Shown here in pieces: positions 56,436 to 64,000 of a stretch of DNA of 64,000 nt. The DNA is from Archangium primigenium. Lineage in GTDB: Bacteria; Myxococcota; Myxococcia; Myxococcales; Myxococcaceae. Below the pieces are notes generated by a model. It worked only from the letters and a program-made list of their open reading frames with translations, made no database searches and had not been told where the DNA came from. Within the stretch, counting starts at the first letter, position 1. Every line of letters starts with the position of its first letter. The DNA is taken from assembly GCF_016904885.1 (NCBI RefSeq), contig NZ_JADWYI010000001.1:5146001-5210000 (forward strand), given 5' to 3'. The translations under genes were made by a program, and so were the position numbers.

Positions 56436-57890
56436 TCAGAGCCGCTCGATGCGCAGCTGGACGTCGCCGGAGACGATGCCCGCCGGCATGTACGTGTGGC
56501 GCGCCTTGGACTCGCGCACGAGCGAGAAGCGGCAGCGCGTGAGCATGGCGTGCCAGAAGGCCTTCACCTCGGCGTTCGCCAGGTGCATGCCCGTACAGGT
56601 GTGGCTCCCAATGCCAAACGGCAGGAACGCCGCCTTGTGCTTCTTGTCCTCGGCGCGCGCCTCGGTGAAGCGGTCCGGGTCGAAGCTGCGCGGATTGCTC
56701 CACAGCGTCTCGTCCTGCATCGCCACGGAAATCATCCCCATGACGAAAGTGCCCGCGGGGATCCGCCACTGGCCGAGCTGGGTGTCATGGAGCGCGCGCC
56801 GCGCGGTGTAGGGCGCGACGGGGTAGAGGCGCATCGTCTCCTTCCACACCCGCGAGGTCACCTCGAGCTTGCCGCTCTCCTCGTAGTTGATCCGTCCCTT
56901 GGACAGGGCGAGTGCCTCCTCACGCAGTCGCTCCTGCCACTCCGGGTAGGTGGCCAGGAGGTAGGCCATGCTGGTCAACCCCGACGACGTGGTGGCGAAC
57001 GCGGCGGACTTGATGCCGATCATCAGCCGCACCAGACCGTCGTCATCCACCAGCGTCTCGGGCTCCTGGCTCTTGGCGCACAGGCGGCTGAACAGATCCT
57101 CTCCGCCGGAAGCACGCCGGGCGGCGATCCGCGAGCGCAGCATCTCGCACAGCGTGCGGTGACCGCGGATGGACCGGCGCCAGGCCGGGCTGAGCAGCGG
57201 GCTGCGCGTGAGCGACAGGGGCCCCTCCCAGTAGTCAATCAACGCGCGCTCGAACTTCTCGGCCTCGTCGTCGACGCCCAGGAAGATGCGCGTCGACACC
57301 TTCATCATCAGGCTGCGGATGTCGTCCTTGAACGACACCTGACCGCGCTCCACCCAGCGCTCGATCGCCTCGGTGTAGATGGACGTCGCGGCCTCGAAGT
57401 AGCTGGCGGTGGCGGCGTGGCCGAACGCCGGCTGGAAGACCTTCCGGGCATCCCGGTGCGCCTTGAAGTCCAGGAAGAGAGGGGAGTCGACCTTCGCGGC
57501 GTTGATCTTGGGATCAATCCCCTGGAAGAAGGTGAGCCATGCGAGCGAGGTGGACCACGTCTGCTCGTCGCGCGCGATGGACAGGACCATGTCGGGGTCC
57601 GCGACGCAGACGACCTGGTAGCCGGCGAAGACCGAGCGGTAGACGGGCCCGTAGCGGCGGTGCTGCGCCGCCAGATGGTCGATGCCATGACGCATCCAGC
57701 CGAGTGTGTTTCGCACGGCGGTGCCGATACCGCCTTCACCGGGCAGGTGCGCGATGTCGACGGCGGTGGGCATCCCCCGGCGCGGGCGCGAGACATCACC
57801 GGCCTGCTCGAGGATGAAAGGAGCGACCTCCGGCTGGGCACGAGCGCCGGAGACAGGTTCGGGAGCGGATTCGGGAATGGGGAATGCCAT
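56436..57890 (-). CDS. Cytochrome P450 (P450-c)
   Basis: A 484-aa P450. The heme motif is 'FLPFGIGSHTCTG' with Cys at ~432, and the ExxR is in 'RVWKETMRLYP'. The I-helix reads SAAFATTSS, so the usual Gly and acid of AGx[D/E]T are Ala. Atypical oxygen activation, or substrate-assisted chemistry, is possible. The sequence is about 30 residues longer at the N-terminus than P450-b. The start ATG 57890 has AGGT 7 bp upstream. It is the first gene of the two-gene P450 operon flanking the PKS, transcribed towards PKS-6. Confidence 0.9.
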   Translation of the reverse strand: MAFPIPESAPEPVSGARAQPEVAPFILEQAGDVSRPRRGMPTAVDIAHLPGEGGIGTAVRNTLGWMRHGIDHLAAQHRRYGPVYRSVFAGYQVVCVADPDMVLSIARDEQTWSTSLAWLTFFQGIDPKINAAKVDSPLFLDFKAHRDARKVFQPAFGHAATASYFEAATSIYTEAIERWVERGQVSFKDDIRSLMMKVSTRIFLGVDDEAEKFERALIDYWEGPLSLTRSPLLSPAWRRSIRGHRTLCEMLRSRIAARRASGGEDLFSRLCAKSQEPETLVDDDGLVRLMIGIKSAAFATTSSGLTSMAYLLATYPEWQERLREEALALSKGRINYEESGKLEVTSRVWKETMRLYPVAPYTARRALHDTQLGQWRIPAGTFVMGMISVAMQDETLWSNPRSFDPDRFTEARAEDKKHKAAFLPFGIGSHTCTGMHLANAEVKAFWHAMLTRCRFSLVRESKARHTYMPAGIVSGDVQLRIERL

Positions 57891-58033
57891 CGATTGACCT
57901 GTATATCACACTCGATGCCGCCCGAGCATGCTTAGGCATTGACTTGAAAAGACTTGTCGAAAGGCCCCACCAATCCAGACGGCTCCCAGGCGCCCAGACG
58001 TTTGCTTGGGAGGGCAACGGGACACGAAGCATT
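57891..58033 (-). promoter_or_regulatory. Upstream region of the P450-c/P450-b operon
   Basis: A 143-bp stretch without a gene, markedly AT-richer than its surroundings. It should contain the operon promoter. On the minus strand there is a GTGATATAC box about 14 bp before the start codon, and TTTTCA further up. I see no palindrome good enough to call an operator. Confidence 0.4.
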
Positions 58034-58074
58034 GAAAATACAAAACCGCGCCCCCCTGACTGCGGAGGGCGCGG
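58034..58074 (-). terminator. Rho-independent terminator of the DUF1552/DUF1592 operon
   Basis: Stem CCGCGCCC (58046-58053) pairs with GGGCGCGG (58067-58074), with further C/G pairing in the loop. On the minus strand the stem is followed by TTTTGTATTTT (58035-58045). It lies 52 bp after the stop codon of the DUF1592 gene. This marks the right edge of the PKS locus. Confidence 0.85.
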
Positions 58075-58126
58075 CTCGTGGTGGCGGGTCTCTTCGTGTG
58101 GGAGCGGTGGGGCTGGACGCCGTGTT

Positions 58127-60466
58127 TCAGCGGCTGGCGCAGAAGCCGAAGCTGGCGCTGTTGCCCGGAGACAAGCGGCCGTTCCAGTCCACGCCGGTGA
58201 ACTCCACCACGCCCGCGCCGGTGAGCTTGTAGGTGGCGTTCCAGGCGTTGAAGATCGTGCCCTCCACCTGGAGCGAGATGCGCCAGTTCGTCTCGGAGGA
58301 GCTGGTGTTGGTCACCTTGACGTTGTGGCAGTAGCCGCCGCCCCAGTCGTCCTGGACCTTCGTGGACACCTGGACGCCGCCCATGGTCGGGGGCTGCGGG
58401 GTCTGCCCGCCCGTGCCGGGAACGGTCTCCGGCGGGGTGGGGACGGGGATGGTGCCCGTGGGCGGCGGCGGCGCGGGCATGGCGGCGACCGCGCCCCAGC
58501 GCTGGGTGAAGCGCGGCAGCTGCGTCAGCGACACCAGCAGCTCGGGGATGCTCGTCGCGCTCTGACGGAAGCGCTCGGACAGCTGGGTGGCCGCGCAGGT
58601 GGAGTCATCGCCGGACACGCCATAGCCGAAGCGCAGCCACTGCAGGGAGAAGCACTGCTGCACGTCCGGGCTGTCGGCGAGCTTGTCCTGCAACTCCTCC
58701 ACGCCCGTGAAGGTGCCCTGGGTGGAGGGCGAGGCGAGGATCTCCCCGCTCGCGTCCACCTGCGTGCCATTGGCCAGCTTCGGCTCGAAGCGCCCCACGC
58801 TGTTGAACTGCTCGAAGCCAAAGCCGATGGGATCCATCATCTTGTGGCACGCCGAGCACGAGGGGTTGCTCGAGTGCTCCGAGAAGCGCTCGCGGTTGGG
58901 CATGCCCGGGTCCACCGTGGGCAGCTCCAGGTTGAGGCCCGGAGGGGCGGGGGGCAGGGGCTGGCACAAGAGGCGCTCGCGCACGAGCCGGCCGCGGCGC
59001 ACGGGCGAGGCGACCTGGGCCGTGGCCTGGGTGGCCAGGATGCTGCCGTGAGAGAGGATGCCGCCGCGGCCCGTGCCGGTGAGCTCCCAGCGGCGCGAGC
59101 CCGTGGACACGGTCGAGCCCGCCAGTGACGTGGGCAGCCGGTAGAACGCCGCCAGCGTGTCCGAGGCGTAGGTGTACTCGGCCGTGAAGAGGTCCGCCAG
59201 GTGCCCGCCGCCCTCCTGGCGCACCACGGAGTTGAACAGGGACAGCGTCTCCTCCTTCATGGCCGCGCGCACCGCCGGGGTGAAGTCCGCGAACAGGGAA
59301 GGGTCCTTCGGCGTCTGCGCGAGCTTCTCCAAGTCCAGCCACTGGCTCACGAAGTGGTCGAGCATGGGGCGGCTCCGGGGCGAGGCCAGCATGCGGCGCG
59401 CCTCGGCGGCGAGCTGCTCGGGCGTGTGCAACTGGCCCGCCTTCGCCTTGGCGAACAGGTCCGCGTCCGGCATGGAGCCCCAGAAGAGGTAGGACAGCTC
59501 CGAGGCCAGTTCGTAGTCGCTGAGCACGTAGCGGCCATTGCCCTGGTGCTGACCGAGCTCCGAGCGGTAGAGGAAGTGGGGGGACAGGAGCATGGCGGTG
59601 GTCACCGCCTCCAGGCCCTTGAGGTAGCCGTCCTCGCTCGCCACGGACGCATACAGCGTCTGGTAGCGCGACAGGTCCTCCGCGGCCAGCGGCGCGCGGA
59701 AGGCGCGGGCGCCGAAGTCCTGGATGTACGTGCGGGCGCAGGCCTCGCCGGGCGCGCACGACACGTGCCGGGACAGCTTCGCCACGGCGGCCGCGGCGGC
59801 CTGCTCGGACGCGGTGAGCAGCTTGTCGGTGAGCAACTGGCCCACGGCGCGCGCGTCGGCCGTGTTGTCGAAGCCGTGCACCACCTCCTCGGCCGGCAGC
59901 GCCTGGCCCCACTTGGACTCCGTGTCCAGGTAGAGCAGGTCCTTGAGGGTGTTGTCGTACTCGAAGCGCGTGAGCATGCGCAGCTGGCGCCGGGCGGTGG
60001 GATCCAGGCCCTCCGGCGTGCACGCCATCTGCTGGAGCGAGCCGTCACACGCGCCGGGCGTGCCGTTGACGCGGTCCGCGAAGCGCTGGAAGTTCGTGTA
60101 CAGGGTGCTCGTCTGCGCCACGAGCTTGCCGCCCCCGTGCCCCGCGGGGTGCAGGCCCGTGGGCTTGAGCAGCAGCAGCGACGTGCCGTCCACCTTCTCG
60201 CGGGCCATGGCCCGCACCGTCATGAAGTTCTCCTCCAGCGCCCCCGGCTCGTCCGGGGACAGCAGCACCATGCGCGTGCCCTTCGCCGCGCCGCTCGCGC
60301 TGTGGCAGGCGATGCACTGCGTGGACATGGTGGGCTCCCACATCTGGGTGCGGAAGAACTCCAGATCGTCCGGGCAGCCCGCGTCGCTGGACGCGGTGCA
60401 CGCGGGAAGGAAGACCGCGGTGGAGAAAAGAGCGCCAAGGGCAACGAGTCGCCGGAAGGTCAGCAC
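58127..60466 (-). CDS. DUF1592-family (DUF1587/1592/1588/1585) cytochrome-like lipoprotein with C-terminal CBM2-like domain
   Basis: A 779-aa lipoprotein. The N-terminus 'VLTFRRLVALGALFSTAVFL' ends in lipobox LPAC. A c-type heme motif, CIACH, is at ~50 and a second, CSACH, at ~537. Between and after them are the DUF1587, DUF1595, DUF1592, DUF1588 and DUF1585 segments ('LTRFEYDNTLKDLL', 'ELASELSYLFWGSMPDADLF', 'RRGRLVRERLLCQPLPPAPP', 'FGYGVSGDDSTC'). This planctomycete-type set is frequent in myxobacteria. After a Pro-rich linker (~665-693), residues 694-779 resemble a family 2 carbohydrate-binding module: 'GYCHNVKVTN', 'WNATYKL', 'VDWNGRLSPGNSASFGF'. The start is GTG 60466, as no ATG fits the signal. 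The partner DUF1552 gene lies 68 bp upstream. The function of this pair is unknown. Confidence 0.85.
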   Translation of the reverse strand: MLTFRRLVALGALFSTAVFLPACTASSDAGCPDDLEFFRTQMWEPTMSTQCIACHSASGAAKGTRMVLLSPDEPGALEENFMTVRAMAREKVDGTSLLLLKPTGLHPAGHGGGKLVAQTSTLYTNFQRFADRVNGTPGACDGSLQQMACTPEGLDPTARRQLRMLTRFEYDNTLKDLLYLDTESKWGQALPAEEVVHGFDNTADARAVGQLLTDKLLTASEQAAAAAVAKLSRHVSCAPGEACARTYIQDFGARAFRAPLAAEDLSRYQTLYASVASEDGYLKGLEAVTTAMLLSPHFLYRSELGQHQGNGRYVLSDYELASELSYLFWGSMPDADLFAKAKAGQLHTPEQLAAEARRMLASPRSRPMLDHFVSQWLDLEKLAQTPKDPSLFADFTPAVRAAMKEETLSLFNSVVRQEGGGHLADLFTAEYTYASDTLAAFYRLPTSLAGSTVSTGSRRWELTGTGRGGILSHGSILATQATAQVASPVRRGRLVRERLLCQPLPPAPPGLNLELPTVDPGMPNRERFSEHSSNPSCSACHKMMDPIGFGFEQFNSVGRFEPKLANGTQVDASGEILASPSTQGTFTGVEELQDKLADSPDVQQCFSLQWLRFGYGVSGDDSTCAATQLSERFRQSATSIPELLVSLTQLPRFTQRWGAVAAMPAPPPPTGTIPVPTPPETVPGTGGQTPQPPTMGGVQVSTKVQDDWGGGYCHNVKVTNTSSSETNWRISLQVEGTIFNAWNATYKLTGAGVVEFTGVDWNGRLSPGNSASFGFCASR

Positions 60467-60534
60467 GGAGTGCACCCGGGGGGAGGGCGAGAAGGGGGAG
60501 GAAAAGCGGGAAGGGGGCAGGGCGGCCGGGGCGC

Positions 60535-61818
60535 TCAGACGAGCCCGTCGAGCGTGCCCGTCGAGCGGGAGGGATCGCCAAAGGCCTCGATCGACACGCC
60601 CATGGCCTGGCACACCGACGTGAGCAGCTTCTGGTGCGAGGCATTGGTGTAGCGCAGGTAGCGCCCGAAGCGGAAACCGCTGTCCGTGCCTCCCGCGAGC
60701 ACGAAGGGCACCGAGCGGCAGTTGTGCAGGCGGCTGTCGCCGAGCTCCTTGGCCCACACCACCAGCGTGGAGTCCAGCAGCGTGCCGCCGTTCTCCAGGT
60801 CCGGCCGCGCCTTGAGGGCGCGCAGCAGGTAGGCGAACTGCTCGGCGAACCAGCGCTCGCACCGCACGAAGTCCGCGATGCCCGCCGTGTTGGCGTCGTC
60901 CTTGTGGGACAGCTCGTGGTGCGCCTCGCTGGAGCCCGCCCAGGTGAAGACCTGGGGCGCCACGGTGTGCGACCACTGCAGCGAGGCCACGCGCGTCATG
61001 CCGCACGCGAGCGCGCTCACCATCAGGTCCATCTGCATGCGGCCCACCGCCGGGAACTGCTCGTTGGCCTGCGCGTTCACCGCCAGGGGGACCTCGGGCA
61101 GGGCGCACCCGTCCACGGAGATGGGCGTCACCAGGCCCTTCTCCGTCTGGCGCAGGGCCTCCAGGTGCTGCTCCAGCCGCTGCTTCTCCTCGGAGCCCAC
61201 GCGCGTGGCCAGGTCGTTGAGATCCGTGCGCGCCATGTCCAGCATGCTCTTGCGGCGGCGGGTCTGCTTGTCCGCGGCGGCCGTGTCCCCGCCCAGCGCG
61301 CCGAACAGGCGCTGATAGGCATTGCGCGGCACGTCCTCGGGCGAGACGAAGATGCCCGGCGCCGAGTAGGACATGCGCGTGGACTTCGCGGCGCCCCACA
61401 GGCTCGTCTGGACGCCGAACTCCAGGGACTTGAAGCGCGAGCCCTCGCCGAGCTTGCTCGCGACGTATTGATCCACGGACAGGCCGCCCGACGCGTCGCG
61501 CGCCGTGCCGCCGCCGGTGAGCATGTTCGCCATGCCGGCGTCGTGGTTGTCCACGTCCACGAAATCCAATCCCTCACAGACGAGGAGGTTGGAGCGGTAG
61601 GGATTGAGCGGCTCGAGCATGCTGCCCGCCGGAAACGCGAAGTCCTTCTCCCCCCCCGTGGGGCGCCAGTGCTTGTGCACGGTGCCATTGGGCGTGAAGA
61701 CGACGATGAGTCGGCGCTTGCGGAGGGTGGCCGCGTGGGCCTCGCCGCCCAACAGCCGCAACAGCGGAGACGCCAGCAAGGACAGACCCAGACTCGCGGT
61801 GAAGTCCCTTCTCCTCAT
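60535..61818 (-). CDS. DUF1552 family protein with Tat signal
   Basis: 427 aa. The start ATG 61818 has AGGAGT 6-7 bp upstream. The N-terminus 'MRRRDFTASLGLSLLASPLL' followed by 'GGEAHA' is a twin-arginine export signal. The mature part matches DUF1552: 'RRLIVVFTPNGTVHKHW', 'LLVCEGLDFVDVDNHDAGMA', 'LTGGG', 'VDQYVA', 'SAPGIFVSPEDVPRNAYQRL'. DUF1552 proteins are usually encoded next to DUF1592 proteins, as here, and are thought to be exported folded proteins. Related DUF1501-type sulfatase-like folds are one suggestion. No catalytic role is established to my knowledge. Confidence 0.88.
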   Translation of the reverse strand: MRRRDFTASLGLSLLASPLLRLLGGEAHAATLRKRRLIVVFTPNGTVHKHWRPTGGEKDFAFPAGSMLEPLNPYRSNLLVCEGLDFVDVDNHDAGMANMLTGGGTARDASGGLSVDQYVASKLGEGSRFKSLEFGVQTSLWGAAKSTRMSYSAPGIFVSPEDVPRNAYQRLFGALGGDTAAADKQTRRRKSMLDMARTDLNDLATRVGSEEKQRLEQHLEALRQTEKGLVTPISVDGCALPEVPLAVNAQANEQFPAVGRMQMDLMVSALACGMTRVASLQWSHTVAPQVFTWAGSSEAHHELSHKDDANTAGIADFVRCERWFAEQFAYLLRALKARPDLENGGTLLDSTLVVWAKELGDSRLHNCRSVPFVLAGGTDSGFRFGRYLRYTNASHQKLLTSVCQAMGVSIEAFGDPSRSTGTLDGLV

Positions 61819-62122
61819 TCCACTACTCCTGTCGCAGATGAGCCGCGCGTCGGAGCTGAGGACATGGAGGGGGCGTTCGCGGAACCTCCCCCATGAGTTC
61901 CTGGCTCGCGGTGCTTCCTGACTAATGCTTGTAGCAGGCTGTGTCGAGAACAGATCGGTCGATTTCGTCCGCCCTCGGCCCGGACCGGGCGTGCGACATC
62001 CACCCATGTATGTCCAATGTATGTCCAGGGGGGAGGAGCGAACCACAAACACGCCTGTGATTGCACTCCGTCCCCGGGGCCGGCATCCCATGGCTGATGA
62101 ATATTCCGCCCGGGATGTTTTT
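61819..62122 (-). promoter_or_regulatory. Intergenic region upstream of DUF1552, with tandem 11-bp repeat
   Basis: No credible gene is present. The notable feature is an exact tandem duplication of ATGTATGTCCA at 62006-62016 and 62017-62027. On the minus strand this reads TGGACATACAT twice, and it could serve as a regulator site or -35-like element for the downstream DUF1552 gene. Close to the cutA stop there is an inverted repeat, CATCCC/GGGATG, with a T run on the plus strand. Its loop is long and no plus-strand gene precedes it. Confidence 0.45.
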
Positions 62123-62449
62123 CTATCGGCCGGGCAGGACCGCGTCCTGGATCCACCGCAAATACGGCGGGTGGCCCTCGGCCACGTCCACGCGGAGCAC
62201 CTCCGGGCACTCATAAGGGTGGAGCGCGACCACGCGCGCGCGCAGAGCCTCGAAGCGCGGGGCCCAGGACTTGAGCAGGAGCAGGACCTCGGGCTCGTCG
62301 TGCACGCGACCCTCCCACCGATAGATGGAGCGCACGCCGGGGAGGATGTTGCCGCAGGCGGCGAGGCCCTCCTCCACCAGCGTCCGCGCGAGCTCCGCCG
62401 CCTTGTCGGCCGTGGGCGCCGTCACGAACACGAGGATGGCCTCGGTCAT
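62123..62449 (-). CDS. cutA: Divalent-cation tolerance protein CutA
   Basis: A 108-aa protein with the full CutA1 fold signature: 'ILVFVTAPTADKAAELARTL', 'GLAACGNILPGVRSIYRWEG', 'EPEVLLLLKS', then 'HPYECPEVL' and 'YLRWI'. CutA1 is a small ferredoxin-like trimer, linked historically to copper tolerance. Its physiological role is not firmly known. The start ATG 62449 overlaps the stop codon of the upstream acyl-CoA dehydrogenase-like gene by 4 bp (ATGA), so the two are translationally coupled. Confidence 0.93.
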   Translation of the reverse strand: MTEAILVFVTAPTADKAAELARTLVEEGLAACGNILPGVRSIYRWEGRVHDEPEVLLLLKSWAPRFEALRARVVALHPYECPEVLRVDVAEGHPPYLRWIQDAVLPGR

Positions 62450-63531
62450 GGCGCGCGCGGTCCGTTGAGGCCGAGCAGCTGCTTGCCCAGGAAGTCCCGG
62501 ATGACCGCCGAGGACCACGCCATCAGGGGCCCGCTCATGGCGTCGCGCACGTAGCGCTCGATGGGGTGGGTGCGCAGGTAGCCCGAGCCTCCCGCGAGCT
62601 CCAGGGCGGCGGTGGAGATGGCGATGGCCGCCTCGTTGGCCACCACCTTGGCCTGCATCTGCAGCAGGGGGGCGACGGGCTCCTTCTGATCCGTGGCGAG
62701 CAGGGAGCGCTCGGCCAGGGCCCGTGCCGCCTCCAGGCGGATGCTCATGTCCGCCACGGAGAACTGGATCCACTGCATCTCCGCCAGGGGCCGGTCCTGG
62801 GGCGGCAGCCGGCGCGTGCGCGCGTACTCCAGCGCGAAGGCGAGGCTCGCCTCGGCGATGCCGATGGAAATCCACGGCAGGCCCACGGAGATGGCGCTGG
62901 GGGCGGTGGGATCCAATTGGAGCCGGCGCGACTCGGGCAGCAGCGTGTCCCGCAGGTGCAGCAACTGGCTGCGCGTGGCGCGCATGCCCATGGAGTCCCA
63001 GATGTCCTCCACCCGGATGGAGTCATCCTTGTCGATGAGGAAGAAGCCGGGCTGCCCGTCACACACCGCGTTGGTCACCAGGTAGCGCGCCCGATCACAC
63101 CCCGACACGAAGCGCTTGGCGCCCGACAGCCGCCAGCCCCCCTCCACCCGACGCGCCTCCTGCTGGGGCATCAGGAAGAGGTTGCCGCTGGTGGGCTCGG
63201 ACAGGGCGTTGCCAAACCACGCCCCCGCGCGGAACTGGGCCTCGAAGTGCGCCACCTGATCCTTCTGGGGCAGCGCGAGGAAGGTGATGGCCGTGCCCTG
63301 GTGCATCAGCCACGCCGTCCCGAAGGACGCATTGCCCCGGGACAGCGTGCCCACGATCCGCCCGAACGTCCGCCACGAGCACCCATCCAGCAGCGCCGTG
63401 TTGAGCGGCGAGCGGATGATGGCCTCGAACCCCTCGTCCGGAAATGAACCCTCCCGGTCATGCTCGGCGGCCTTTTCCGCCAACAACCCACTCAACCGCT
63501 CCGCTTCTTGCAGGAGATCCGCTTCTGTCAT
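62446..63531 (-). CDS. Acyl-CoA dehydrogenase-family flavoprotein
   Basis: 361 aa with the acyl-CoA dehydrogenase fold. An N-terminal helical domain includes 'GTAWLMHQGTAITFLALP'. A middle beta domain has 'NALSEPTSGN' and 'GWRLSGAKRFVSG'. The C-terminal helices have 'LELAGGSGYLRTHPIERYVR', then 'DAMSGPLMAWSS'. In true dehydrogenases the residue after the last motif region is usually a Glu (YEG-type). Here the segment reads PLMAWS, so the catalytic base is not evident and a flavin-dependent monooxygenase-like relative is possible. The start is ATG 63531. It is divergent from the TetR gene, with the palindromic operator in between, and is probably its target. Confidence 0.8.
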   Translation of the reverse strand: MTEADLLQEAERLSGLLAEKAAEHDREGSFPDEGFEAIIRSPLNTALLDGCSWRTFGRIVGTLSRGNASFGTAWLMHQGTAITFLALPQKDQVAHFEAQFRAGAWFGNALSEPTSGNLFLMPQQEARRVEGGWRLSGAKRFVSGCDRARYLVTNAVCDGQPGFFLIDKDDSIRVEDIWDSMGMRATRSQLLHLRDTLLPESRRLQLDPTAPSAISVGLPWISIGIAEASLAFALEYARTRRLPPQDRPLAEMQWIQFSVADMSIRLEAARALAERSLLATDQKEPVAPLLQMQAKVVANEAAIAISTAALELAGGSGYLRTHPIERYVRDAMSGPLMAWSSAVIRDFLGKQLLGLNGPRAP

Positions 63532-63666
63532 GGGCCCGAAGCCTAGTGGAAGTGCTCCACATGCGGCGGGGGCGTCCAGTCCGGGCGGTGAATTCTTCCG
63601 GGAGGTCGGTTTATCCGGGGTCGGGTTGTGCCACCTGTCCGGATTTGCTACTGCTCGGGGCCTGGG

Positions 63667-63690
63667 TTGATTGACTGTCCAGTCAATCAA
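63667..63690. promoter_or_regulatory. Perfect palindromic operator, TetR-type
   Basis: TTGATTGACTG-TC-CAGTCAATCAA: two perfect 11-bp arms around a 2-bp centre. It lies 15 bp before the start codon of a TetR-family gene, in the 174-bp gap to the divergent acyl-CoA dehydrogenase-like gene. The symmetry and placement are those of an autoregulatory TetR operator, whose occupancy would block the regulator's own transcription. Confidence 0.85.
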
Positions 63691-63705
63691 TGAACGGAGC
63701 GTGTC

Positions 63706-64000
63706 ATGAGTCCTCGCCTGGCGGTGCGGGTGGAGCAGCTTCGGGAGGAGCGGCGGCGGGACGTGCTGCGCGCGGCCCGGAAGGTGTTCGCGCGCCGGGG
63801 GTTCGTGGCGGCGAAGATCTCCGACATCGCGTCCGCCGCGGGCATCAGCCACGGCCTGGTGCACCACTACTTCCCCACGAAGGAAGCGCTCTTCGTCGCC
63901 GTCATCGACGACTCCATCCAGGGCTGGGAGGCGCTGATCGCCACGGCGCATGCCCGGCCCCAGTCCGCCTGGGAGCGGCTCGTGGAGGTGTGCGCCGCCA
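63706..64000 (+). CDS. TetR/AcrR family transcriptional regulator, N-terminal part
   Basis: The first ~98 residues are present; the gene runs off the window. The start is ATG 63706, with GGAG 7-8 bp upstream. The N-terminal helix-turn-helix is clear: 'RDVLRAARKVFARRGFVAAK', then 'ISDIASAAGISHGLVHHYFP', 'TKEALFVAVID'. This is the standard TetR DNA-binding domain. The ligand domain is cut off, so the inducer is unknown. It presumably represses itself and the divergent dehydrogenase-like/cutA pair through the palindrome at 63667-63690. Confidence 0.93.
   Translation, partial: MSPRLAVRVEQLREERRRDVLRAARKVFARRGFVAAKISDIASAAGISHGLVHHYFPTKEALFVAVIDDSIQGWEALIATAHARPQSAWERLVEVCAA

Noticed and set aside
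62080-62122. A plus-strand terminator (CATCCC/GGGATG with T run)
   Set aside because: The loop is ~22 nt, the stem is short and no plus-strand gene lies upstream.

Overview
The window is high-GC DNA with very long ORFs. It carries DUF1552/DUF1592 protein pairs, 'DGTxAGT' repeat lipoproteins, a Cys-rich lipoprotein, and a PKS that starts with ACP-KS-AT-AT. Together these point to a delta-proteobacterial myxobacterium, most likely a Cystobacterineae genus such as Archangium, Cystobacter, Melittangium or Stigmatella. The genus is an inference from content only.

Layout. 1-1016: the tail of a kelch-type protein with a strong terminator, then an IS91-like transposase remnant, short repeats and a tRNA 3'-end-like fragment. 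1017-6335: a left flank of envelope or signalling genes. These are two lipoproteins, a CDP-alcohol phosphotransferase resembling eukaryotic choline/ethanolamine phosphotransferases, a small SHOCT protein and a cytochrome P460-like lipoprotein. Two of these genes are preceded by copies of the same ~98 bp block, each copy holding two palindromes exactly 23 bp apart. 6396-57890: a large modular type I PKS locus. 58127-61818: a DUF1592 cytochrome-like lipoprotein with a C-terminal CBM2-like domain, and its Tat-exported DUF1552 partner. 62123-64000: cutA and an acyl-CoA dehydrogenase-like gene, divergent from a TetR regulator with a perfect palindromic operator.

The PKS locus has two divergent arms around a ~290 bp intergenic region (39029-39317). 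The minus arm reads PKS-4 > PKS-3 > PKS-2 > P450-a > PKS-1 > flavin monooxygenase, with gaps of 23 bp or less or with overlaps. The plus arm reads PKS-5 > PKS-6 and converges on P450-c > P450-b. There are six PKS proteins with eight KS domains, three P450s and one group A flavin monooxygenase. No thioesterase or other release domain is present. PKS-1 has the architecture ACP-KS-AT-AT-DH-ER*-KR-ACP (asterisk = degraded), so it probably loads the starter. PKS-2 lacks a C-terminal docking tail and is the best candidate for the last module.

Several domains are visibly broken. PKS-4 has an AT without its catalytic serine and a KR with Tyr to Asp, yet keeps the only intact-looking ER of the locus. 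PKS-3 module 2 has a dead KR. PKS-2 has degraded ER and KR. The first DH of PKS-5 has Asn in place of the catalytic Asp. The gene inventory and order (P450, P450, five PKS, P450, PKS, flavin monooxygenase) resemble what I remember of the aurafuron (aufA-J) locus of Stigmatella aurantiaca. An aurafuron-like furanone polyketide is therefore my leading hypothesis, not a demonstrated identity.
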